64,000 nucleotides of DNA. Origin: Flavipsychrobacter sp. Its GTDB lineage: Bacteria; Bacteroidota; Bacteroidia; Chitinophagales; Chitinophagaceae. The position numbers and the translations under genes are program-made. The stretch spans positions 53,379 through 117,378 of the forward strand of contig JARLGY010000038.1 in NCBI GenBank assembly GCA_031292525.1, written 5' to 3'. Numbering within the stretch: position 1 is the stretch's first letter; the number at the start of each line of letters is the position of its first letter. The notes beneath the pieces were generated by a model. The model saw only the letters and a list, made by a program, of their open reading frames with translations. It had not been told where the DNA came from and searched no databases. Positions 42,072 to 49,348 of this stretch are shown one piece after another.

Positions 42072-43142
42072 TTATAATTCCATGCCCTGCATGTATAGGG
42101 TAGATGACCTGTTTACCCAGAGCTGCAACCTGTCTTGCTCCAGTTGTGTAGCAAAGGCATGTATTGAGTTTTGTAAAAGCGGTGCGGCTATACCCTGTGG
42201 CAATGACACAGCGCCGGTAAACACCCTCGCTTCATCCCACAGGTTTTGTGTAATAAAGCTATTTAAAACCTTTGCACCACCTTCTACTATAAGCGAAAGA
42301 ATGCGGGCATCGTGCAGCCGTTGCAACAGGTTGGGCAGTAATGTTTCATCAAACTGCATTTGTAAGAAGTGCAGATTACCCTGCAATGTATCTTTTTGTT
42401 CGTTGATGATCCAGGTCGCGGCAGCCTCATTAAACAGCTTATGGGTGTGCGGTACTTTCAAGTCTTTATCCAGCAATATGCGTAATGGTTGTTTCCCTTT
42501 CCACAGTCGTGCAGTAAGCTCGGGATTGTCGTTGATGGCGGTATTGGTACCTACCAGTATGGCGCCCTCTTCTGTGCGCCATTTATGGGCCAGCGTGTGG
42601 CTATGCGTATTGCTGATCTGCAGCCTGCGCCCATCAGAGGGGGCTATATATCCTTCGGGTGTTTGCGCCCATTTCAGGATGATGTATGGCCTTTTGTGGG
42701 TATGGTAACAAAAGAAACGCCTGTTTACCCATTCACCCTCAGCTTGGAGTATGCCTGTTTGCACTTGAGCCCCGTATTCTTCCAGTATCCCAATGCCCCT
42801 GCCACCCACTTTTTCAAAAGGGTCTATATTGGCGATCACTACTTTTTTTATTTGCTCTTGCACCAGCCGTACTGCGCAAGGAGGGGTGATGCCCTGGTGG
42901 GCGCAGGGCTCCAGGCTTACATACATGGTACTGTCGGGTATCAAAGCCCGATCTGCTTCTTGTACACTGTCTATGCAGTTTACTTCGGCATGGGCAGCGC
43001 CATAATAGTGATGCCAGCCTTCGCCTATAATGCGCCCGTTGTGCACCAGCACCGCTCCCACCATTGGGTTGGGCGCAGTATAACCCTTAGCCCTTTGGGC
43101 CAGCTCCATACATCGCCGTATGTATAATTCATCATCCGTCAT
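42072..43142 (-). CDS. ribD: Bifunctional riboflavin deaminase/reductase RibD
   Basis: 356 residues catalysing the second and third steps of riboflavin synthesis: deamination of the pyrimidine intermediate, then reduction of the side chain with NADPH. The N-terminal deaminase has the zinc site HAEVNCI near residue 50 and PCAHQGITPPC near 79; YTAPNPMVGAVLV precedes it. The C-terminal reductase has KRPYIILKWAQTPEGYIA, LVGTNTAINDNPELTAR and IVEGGAKVLNSF. Full length. First gene of the ribD-eamA-yigZ-queG run; divergent from prmC. Confidence 0.96.
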   Translation of the reverse strand: MTDDELYIRRCMELAQRAKGYTAPNPMVGAVLVHNGRIIGEGWHHYYGAAHAEVNCIDSVQEADRALIPDSTMYVSLEPCAHQGITPPCAVRLVQEQIKKVVIANIDPFEKVGGRGIGILEEYGAQVQTGILQAEGEWVNRRFFCYHTHKRPYIILKWAQTPEGYIAPSDGRRLQISNTHSHTLAHKWRTEEGAILVGTNTAINDNPELTARLWKGKQPLRILLDKDLKVPHTHKLFNEAAATWIINEQKDTLQGNLHFLQMQFDETLLPNLLQRLHDARILSLIVEGGAKVLNSFITQNLWDEARVFTGAVSLPQGIAAPLLQNSIHAFATQLEQDRLQLWVNRSSTLYMQGMEL

Positions 43143-43183
43143 CGCTCCACGAAAGTAGTAACAAACCGTTATATCTTTATGCT

Positions 43184-44101
43184 ATGCTTACCTACACAAC
43201 TGCCTTTCATCAATTATGCCAGGCACTGCAGCCATTGTATGATGCCCGGGAGGCAGCAGCGATCGCCGATCAATACCTTACCCACCTTACCGGGGCAGAT
43301 AAACTGAAGCGTATTGTAGAACGGGATACCCAATTTACACTGGTACAGGAAGCCTTGTGGACTGAAGCAAAAGAACAATTAGCCGCAGGAAAACCCCTGC
43401 AATATGTAATAGGTATTACCTGGTTTATGGGACGGGAATTCATTGTAAATGAGCATGTGTTAATACCCCGACCCGAAACCGAAGAGCTTGTTGAGTGGAT
43501 CATAAAAGATTACAAAGGAAAGCAAGACATAACCATAGTTGATATTGGGACGGGGAGTGGGTGTATTGCTATTTCGGTGAAATTAGGATTATGTGACCCG
43601 GATTGGATTCGAACCAATGACCCACAGCTTAGAAGGTTGATGCCCCTTGGAGAAGATGTTGAAATAACAGCCTTTGATATAAGCTCCCAAGCACTTATTG
43701 TTGCGACTAAAAATGCTGAAAACTTACAGGCTGCAGTAACTTTCCAACAGCTTGATATACTTGATGAAAGCCAATGGAACAATACAGACATGTACGATGT
43801 TATTGTATCCAACCCGCCTTACATTCCTGTATCTGAGCAAGAGCACATGCATACCAATGTAAAAGACAATGAACCAACTATAGCGTTGTTTGTGCCGAAC
43901 GATGATCCGTTGCTCTTTTATAAAGCGATAGCGCAATATGGAAAGGCCCATCTCAAACACAATGGAGCCATATACTGTGAGCTGCACATGAGCCATGCCC
44001 ACCAAACTGCTGAAATGTTTCGCCATGCTGGGTACACTCAGGTGCTGGTAAAAGATGACATGCACGGTAATCCGCGGATGTTAAAGGCTATGTTCCAGTG
44101 A
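43184..44101 (+). CDS. prmC: Peptide chain release factor N5-glutamine methyltransferase with in-frame tRNA-derived insert
   Basis: Methylates the GGQ glutamine of release factors. 305 residues. The N-terminal helical domain is followed by YVIGITWFMGREFIVNEHVL, IPRPETEELVEW, the SAM loop VDIGTGSGCIAIS (119-131), and VSNPPYIPVSEQEH with the catalytic NPPY. The sequence between the SAM loop and the acidic strand (TAFDIS, about 162-167) is some 20 residues longer than usual: residues about 137-151 (CDPDWIRTNDPQLRR) are the antisense translation of a tRNA 3' part, listed separately. The catalytic motifs are intact, so the enzyme may still work. It overlaps the convergent ypdA by 21 bp. Confidence 0.9.
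   Translation: MLTYTTAFHQLCQALQPLYDAREAAAIADQYLTHLTGADKLKRIVERDTQFTLVQEALWTEAKEQLAAGKPLQYVIGITWFMGREFIVNEHVLIPRPETEELVEWIIKDYKGKQDITIVDIGTGSGCIAISVKLGLCDPDWIRTNDPQLRRLMPLGEDVEITAFDISSQALIVATKNAENLQAAVTFQQLDILDESQWNNTDMYDVIVSNPPYIPVSEQEHMHTNVKDNEPTIALFVPNDDPLLFYKAIAQYGKAHLKHNGAIYCELHMSHAHQTAEMFRHAGYTQVLVKDDMHGNPRMLKAMFQ
43594..43635 (-). repeat. tRNA-Arg(TCT) 3' fragment inside prmC, attachment-site-like
   Basis: Read on the minus strand, these 42 nt match a tRNA from the anticodon loop to the discriminator with every part at canonical length: loop CTTCTAA (anticodon TCT), 3' anticodon stem GCTGT, 5-nt variable GGGTC, T stem ATTGG, loop TTCGAAT, T stem CCAAT, acceptor CCGGGTC, then A. Upstream on the minus strand no complement of GCTGT follows (TCAAC instead of ACAGC), so the likeness stops at the anticodon loop. 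It is therefore no functional tRNA. Such anticodon-loop-to-3'-end segments are the usual attachment sites of tyrosine-integrase elements. Confidence 0.8.
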
Positions 44102-45055
44102 TTTGATATGCCTTATTATTTTTCCTGCATGGTCTCTTGAGTTTTCAATGAACCATTTATGTGTATCCAGGCCACCACATACTACGCCCGCCAGGTATAT
44201 ACCCGGAATGTTAGTTTCCATAGTATCTGTATTGTGGGTGGGGTAGAGGCGTGGCTCGCTAAGATTTACTCCAGCTTGTGTGAGCAAAGAAAAATCGGGA
44301 CGGTAGCCAGTTAGGGCTATTACAAAATCGTTGGGCAGAGTTACTTTCCCTTCCAGTGTTTGTATATCTACTTCAGTTTGCCGTATTGCGGTAAGATTGG
44401 AATTGTAATATGCCTTTATACTGCCCTCATTTATGCGGTTGATGATGTCGGGCCTTACCCAGTATTTTACCCTTTCGCCCACTTGTGGGCCACGAATGAC
44501 CATGGTAACGTGGGCCCCCTTTCGATAGGTTTCAAGCGCGGCATCTACAGCGCTGTTGCTTGCGCCTGCTATCACCACATGCTGCATAGCATAGAAATGT
44601 GGATCGCGATAGTAATGCATTACTTTAGACAGGTCTTCGCCCGGCACATCTATGGTTGCAGGTATATCGTAAAAGCCGGTAGAAATGATGACTTTGCCTG
44701 TGGTATAATTTGCTTTGGATGTTTTGACCTCGAACTGATTGCCTGCAGGGGTAATAGCATGTACAGTTTCAAATAAATGAATATTTAAATTGTATAGTGC
44801 CGTAACCCGCCTGTAATACTCCAATGCCTCGGCCCTGTTGGGTTTTGTATTTACCGACATGAACGGTACATTCCCGATCTCCAGCTTTTCTGATGTAGAA
44901 AAGAAAGACATGTTGAGCGGGTAGTTGAATAAGGAATTGACCAGGCAACCCTTGTCTATAATAATGTAAGTGAGTCCTGCTGCTTTTGCCTCTATACCAC
45001 AGCTAAGACCAATAGGGCCGCTGCCTATTACTACTACATCGTAATCAGTTTTCAT
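44081..45055 (-). CDS. ypdA: YpdA-family bacillithiol disulfide reductase-like flavoprotein
   Basis: 324 residues from the ATG at 45055. FAD/NAD(P)-dependent oxidoreductase: VVVIGSGPIGLSCGIEAKAA (FAD Rossmann loop at the N-terminus), VVIAGASNSAVDAALETYRK (second dinucleotide loop near 165) and IPGIYLAGVVCGGLDTHKW near the C-terminus. The YpdA family reduces oxidised bacillithiol in Firmicutes and occurs widely in Bacteroidota. It lacks the thioredoxin-reductase CxxC pair. Its 3' end overlaps prmC, which is convergent. Confidence 0.9.
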   Translation of the reverse strand: MKTDYDVVVIGSGPIGLSCGIEAKAAGLTYIIIDKGCLVNSLFNYPLNMSFFSTSEKLEIGNVPFMSVNTKPNRAEALEYYRRVTALYNLNIHLFETVHAITPAGNQFEVKTSKANYTTGKVIISTGFYDIPATIDVPGEDLSKVMHYYRDPHFYAMQHVVIAGASNSAVDAALETYRKGAHVTMVIRGPQVGERVKYWVRPDIINRINEGSIKAYYNSNLTAIRQTEVDIQTLEGKVTLPNDFVIALTGYRPDFSLLTQAGVNLSEPRLYPTHNTDTMETNIPGIYLAGVVCGGLDTHKWFIENSRDHAGKIIRHIKSLEHSL

Positions 45056-45161
45056 TATAAACGAAGTTAGGTCTAAGCGGCAAGTACACAAAGTTTTGCC
45101 AGGGCAGATGCCAAGCGCTGGTATCTGCTATTCAAGAAACAATGTGTAATAATGAAACCTG

Positions 45162-46181
45162 CTATTTTTTGCTCAATTGTGCGGGTGTGGGCTGAGATTT
45201 GAAAATGCGGTCGCGGATATAGGCACCTATACCTACAACTGAAATATAGTTCAACGGAAACTCCAGCAACACATGCAGGAAGCTAAGGAAGAACAGCCAT
45301 TGCAGACCTACAGAATAGTTGTAGATATATAAACTGATGCTGATGAGCCATATTGCCAATACCACTGCAAAACGTGCTTTGGGTACCTTATGCCATTGTA
45401 TAACCCTTGTTTTTGAGAACCAGTTGAGGTAGTGATAAGTATATGCAAAGGCAATAAAACGCATGAGCAGGATACCAGCCTGTGAATGGAAGATGATCTC
45501 GTTCCAGCTTTGCTCAGATGGTTGCTCAGGTACATTCATAAAATGAGATAGGGAGAAGCGATTGACACCCCTGAACAGGTCGTAAGCTGTAATACCATAG
45601 GAACTTGGGCCAAAGAACGTTGTATTTGGAAAAACCGTGTACAGCAGCACAGGACATAATAGCAGCACTACTACTGATAGGACTCCCATCTTGCTTTTGC
45701 TTTTCAGTGCACCATACAGCATAAATAGCATGGTGAAGATATACACGTGTATGAGCGTAGGCAGGAACACCAGGAAGAACAGCCAGAAATGTTCTGATAG
45801 TTGCGATGTGACGATAATCAGTAGCAAGCCCGCTATGCGCGCAAAATTGTTCTTTACAAATACAAATACTATAGACCCGAGGAATGCAATGTACGTGAGG
45901 TAACCTGCAAAATGCTGTGGAAACTCCAGCTCCAGGTATTTTGAGAAATTTGTAAGGGTAACCAAAAGGCCTATAACCAGTAGAACAACTGCATCGTACT
46001 TGCCTTTGGTGTAATATTTCTTGTCATGCAACCACGATATTTCTGTGAGGTAGTGCAAAGGGCCAAGAATGGCATATGAAAAGAGGAACAGTTCAAAAGG
46101 TATGACCATGGCAACAGCACAGGCAACCAACATTAATCCTATGTTTACTACGTCTATACGTTCACCTGCAGTTAAACTCAT
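45162..46181 (-). CDS. Polytopic membrane protein of unknown function
   Basis: 339 residues from the ATG at 46181 (a TTG 27 bp upstream is possible), with nine or ten hydrophobic helices. Histidines lie in or near helices at conserved-looking places: ILGPLHYLTEISWLHDKKY, SQLSEHFWLF, PTLIHVYIFT, FAYTYHYLNWFSKT and FLHVLLEFPLN. This spacing recalls the Brp/Blh carotenoid-cleavage proteins, but the likeness is weak and I do not assign it. The gene stands alone between ypdA and a giant surface-protein gene. Confidence 0.7.
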   Translation of the reverse strand: MSLTAGERIDVVNIGLMLVACAVAMVIPFELFLFSYAILGPLHYLTEISWLHDKKYYTKGKYDAVVLLVIGLLVTLTNFSKYLELEFPQHFAGYLTYIAFLGSIVFVFVKNNFARIAGLLLIIVTSQLSEHFWLFFLVFLPTLIHVYIFTMLFMLYGALKSKSKMGVLSVVVLLLCPVLLYTVFPNTTFFGPSSYGITAYDLFRGVNRFSLSHFMNVPEQPSEQSWNEIIFHSQAGILLMRFIAFAYTYHYLNWFSKTRVIQWHKVPKARFAVVLAIWLISISLYIYNYSVGLQWLFFLSFLHVLLEFPLNYISVVGIGAYIRDRIFKSQPTPAQLSKK

Positions 46182-46326
46182 TTCTTTTTTATATGTTTTG
46201 GCAAACAACTAAAGGGTTATCGCTATAAAATTATACAGTTTTTTTTATAGTTGCCTTCCTGGCACATAGATATTAATGATGATATTCGTCATCTGACCCC
46301 CAAAGAATGTAAAGATTACAATTCTA

Positions 46327-49203
46327 TTACCGTATCAATGTTACATCGCCTTTTAAATGATGTGTTGTAGGCACAAGAGTATTGCTGTCTAGCATGGTAA
46401 ATTTAATGGTCCAGTAATAATCGCCCATGTCGCAAGGGTGCTGGTTGAAAGTTCCATCCCAACCATGATCAACATTAAAAGTATGGAAAACTGTTTGTCC
46501 CCATCTATTGAATATGCTCAACTCAAATGAAGCTAATCCTGCTGTATTTAGTGCTGTTATGCGGAACACATCGTTCTTTGAATCCCCGTTAGGTGTAAAG
46601 GCATTTGGCACAAAAAAGGGGTTGGGACAGCCAAGGTTCGATACTACTCTTTCTACTGTAGCGCTGCACTTATTACTGTCTGTTACTGTTACTGAATAGG
46701 TGCCGGGTAGGGTCACCAGGTAGTTAGGTGCGTAAGATTTGTCTTGCCATTGGTATTGTTTAAATGGACCGGGATATAAATTCAAGGTCTCAAAATAGTC
46801 AAAACATATCGCTGTGTCCTGGCCTATATACGGAAGTGGCATAGGGTATTCGCCTACTACAGTAGTATCGTAAGTGATACAGCCCTCTTTTGTTGTTACC
46901 TGTAGTATGTATGTGCCTGCCGGTACATTTGTATAGCTGGTAGTATCGCCGCTGGACCAATGGTAGGCTTTAAAAGTTTCAAGAGAGGCGAGTTTTACTG
47001 TGCTGCCGGGACATGCAGAGCTATCGCCCACAACATGGGAATATATTTGAGGATAGTATTTAACAATCACCGAATCTGAAAGGAGGCAGTTGTGTACTGT
47101 TTTTACTAATACATGGTATGCTCCCGGTTCTGTTACGGTAAATGAAGGGCTTGTTGAAAGGTCTTGCCATGTATAGCTTACAATATCCGCAGCAGGCTGT
47201 GGAGATAGTATTAGTGAAGCACCATAGCACACCGTGGTGTCTTTAAACGGTTGTAGCGCATCATTGCCTACATGGGCAGTATCTACTACAATACACCCAC
47301 GCGTTGTTACTGCATGCACTATATATGTTCCGGAGTGGGTAACTGTGATAGAAGAATCTGTGCCTCCGTTAGACCATCTATACGATGTGTAAGTGCCAGG
47401 TAAGGTTATAGATGCCGGAGTGCTGTTATTGCACACAATGGTATCCAGAAGGTGCGGTTTGGTGAGCACCTGCACATGTGCAGAATCTGTAAGCTGGCAA
47501 CCAAGGTGTGTAATGACAGATATAGTGTATTCCCCGGTTGTGGCAGCAGTATCTGTAGGGCCACTTGTAGCATCCTGCCAGAGATATGATGTGAAATTGC
47601 CGGCTGGTGTAGGTGATAAAACTATCCGGGCATCAGGGCAAATTATGGTGTCTTTTATAAAGCCAAGGGTATCAGATTTAATAACAGCCGTGTCTAGCAC
47701 TACACATCCTAGATTGGTAGTTGCCTGCACGCTGTATATGCCATGCTGACCAACGGTTATGCCCGATGTTGTAGCCCCTGTTGACCATAAATAAGACTGG
47801 TAACCAGGATCCAGCGCCAGGTTGAGAGAAAATGCTGTACAAGTAATAGTATCGTGCAGGAACAGTGCGGGGTAAAAGAAAGGATTAGGTAAATTATATT
47901 GTGTACCGCCATTACCACCGTCTGTGGCATAGTCTGTTGTGTTGTAGCATGGGCTTGCTGGATTGAGTACTAGCCCCGCAAGTCCACCAGAAACATTAAC
48001 CGATGCACCTGATGGTATACTTGCTGTAGAGAACCAAACTACACCGCCACCGCCACCGCCGCTGGGTGCGTGGCAATTAGTTGGGTATAATGTATTATAT
48101 ACGCTGCCACCCTTGCCGCCTTTCGCCTCAAGCTGCACAGTGGTGTAGTAGGAGGGGCATTCCAGGTAGATAGTACCACCAGCACCCCCGCCTGATGTTC
48201 CTTCATCATGTGTTTGCAAAATACTATCACCATCAGACCGAATCGTATAGCCGTTACCAGTAATGCTGTTGGCGCGAATTAATATAATACCGCCTCCGTT
48301 GCCGCCATGATATACAGTATAACCATTATCGTGTTGCGGACCGCCGCCACCGCCACCCAGGAATAATCTGTTTGTCGTGGCCGTAAGGCTATAGCCGCCA
48401 TACCCAACGTAGGCTGAGTTTACCGACTGGTTACCGCATCCGCTCCATTGAGCGCCACCATTGCCGCCAGCACCAAAGTTGGCACCACCACCTGCTGGGG
48501 CATTACCTGCGCCTGCGCCACCACCACCATTGGCCAGGGGCGCCCTGCCGCTTTCTTTGCCGGGTACATATTGTGCTATGCCCTCACCTTTAAGTCCATC
48601 CTGGTTTGAGGCGCTGGATACACAGTAGTCATTATTGCCGCAACTGAAAGAAACCCCAAAGAGATTGCCACCCAGGAATCCATTAAAGCTAACATCTATA
48701 TCGGCATTCAGAGTGACGTCTCCTGCATCCATCACCAAAACACCGCCCACGCCATTTGCCCATGGCGCACATGTAAGTGTGCCGGTTACCGTAACAGGGG
48801 AAGTGTATACAGCTACTTTTATAAGCTGCACGCTATCTCTCACGCTATATAGATTGCATATTGGCCCTTGCAACACTACCGTGTCTCCCGATGTATAATT
48901 GACAATGCCAAATTCGTACAAACCTGCACTATTGAGCCCTGTAATTGTTCCAAAGGTGGAGCTGTTAGATACGTCGATCGACGCGCCCTTCATTTGTATC
49001 AGCATTACCTTATCGTTGGCAGCAAATACATTGTTGGACACCACTATTCTGGGCGGATTAGCGCCAGGTTTAGTAATGTACGTAACCTTTGCATACTGGT
49101 TTACAATGCCAGATATGTTGATCTGCGCATGTGCCTTGTTGTTGAAGAAAGAATAGAAAATAAAAACTGATCCATAAATAACTGAGCGTAAAAAATTTTT
49201 CAT
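46327..49203 (-). CDS. Giant surface protein with glycine-rich core and CHU_C C-terminal domain
   Basis: 958 residues. Signal peptide (ends AHAQ); a conserved N-terminal domain (VNQYAKVTYITKPGANPP, KVMLIQMKGAS, FGIVNYTSGDTV); a Gly-rich block at about 225-390 (NGGGGAGAGN, GGGGGGPQHDNGYTVYHGGN, KGGKGGSVY); five to six repeats of about 65 residues with the pattern DTxxC..SYxWSTG..ITVxxxGxYxVxAxTxxGC, probably Ig-like; and a CHU_C domain at the end (PNAFTPNGDSKNDVF, FNRWGQTVFHT, GDYYWTIKF). The last is a T9SS-exported, gliding-type domain, so the protein is likely on the cell surface. Paralogue next door. Role unknown. Confidence 0.85.
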   Translation of the reverse strand: MKNFLRSVIYGSVFIFYSFFNNKAHAQINISGIVNQYAKVTYITKPGANPPRIVVSNNVFAANDKVMLIQMKGASIDVSNSSTFGTITGLNSAGLYEFGIVNYTSGDTVVLQGPICNLYSVRDSVQLIKVAVYTSPVTVTGTLTCAPWANGVGGVLVMDAGDVTLNADIDVSFNGFLGGNLFGVSFSCGNNDYCVSSASNQDGLKGEGIAQYVPGKESGRAPLANGGGGAGAGNAPAGGGANFGAGGNGGAQWSGCGNQSVNSAYVGYGGYSLTATTNRLFLGGGGGGPQHDNGYTVYHGGNGGGIILIRANSITGNGYTIRSDGDSILQTHDEGTSGGGAGGTIYLECPSYYTTVQLEAKGGKGGSVYNTLYPTNCHAPSGGGGGGVVWFSTASIPSGASVNVSGGLAGLVLNPASPCYNTTDYATDGGNGGTQYNLPNPFFYPALFLHDTITCTAFSLNLALDPGYQSYLWSTGATTSGITVGQHGIYSVQATTNLGCVVLDTAVIKSDTLGFIKDTIICPDARIVLSPTPAGNFTSYLWQDATSGPTDTAATTGEYTISVITHLGCQLTDSAHVQVLTKPHLLDTIVCNNSTPASITLPGTYTSYRWSNGGTDSSITVTHSGTYIVHAVTTRGCIVVDTAHVGNDALQPFKDTTVCYGASLILSPQPAADIVSYTWQDLSTSPSFTVTEPGAYHVLVKTVHNCLLSDSVIVKYYPQIYSHVVGDSSACPGSTVKLASLETFKAYHWSSGDTTSYTNVPAGTYILQVTTKEGCITYDTTVVGEYPMPLPYIGQDTAICFDYFETLNLYPGPFKQYQWQDKSYAPNYLVTLPGTYSVTVTDSNKCSATVERVVSNLGCPNPFFVPNAFTPNGDSKNDVFRITALNTAGLASFELSIFNRWGQTVFHTFNVDHGWDGTFNQHPCDMGDYYWTIKFTMLDSNTLVPTTHHLKGDVTLIR

Positions 49204-49348
49204 GGACGAAATTGTTATGTTGTCAATAAATGTTTTAGTTCAATACTTCATCAAAATATTTATTTGGTTTAATAGAAGGTAACTAAGCCATTTTGCTTAG
49301 TTACCAAAATAATAAAGGTTTTATATAATAGATAGGGTAATGTTTATT

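Noticed and set aside
42489..43127. Plus-strand open frame of 212 codons opposite ribD
   Set aside because: RibD is complete with its zinc motif on the minus strand; the antisense product has no recognisable domain.
43594..43635. Functional tRNA gene on the minus strand within prmC
   Set aside because: Only the part from the anticodon loop to the 3' end is present; the 5' half and the matching anticodon stem strand are absent.
47960..48620. Repetitive GC-rich DNA that looks like a tandem repeat array
   Set aside because: It is explained by glycine codons of the giant surface protein on the minus strand and is not a CRISPR or satellite array.
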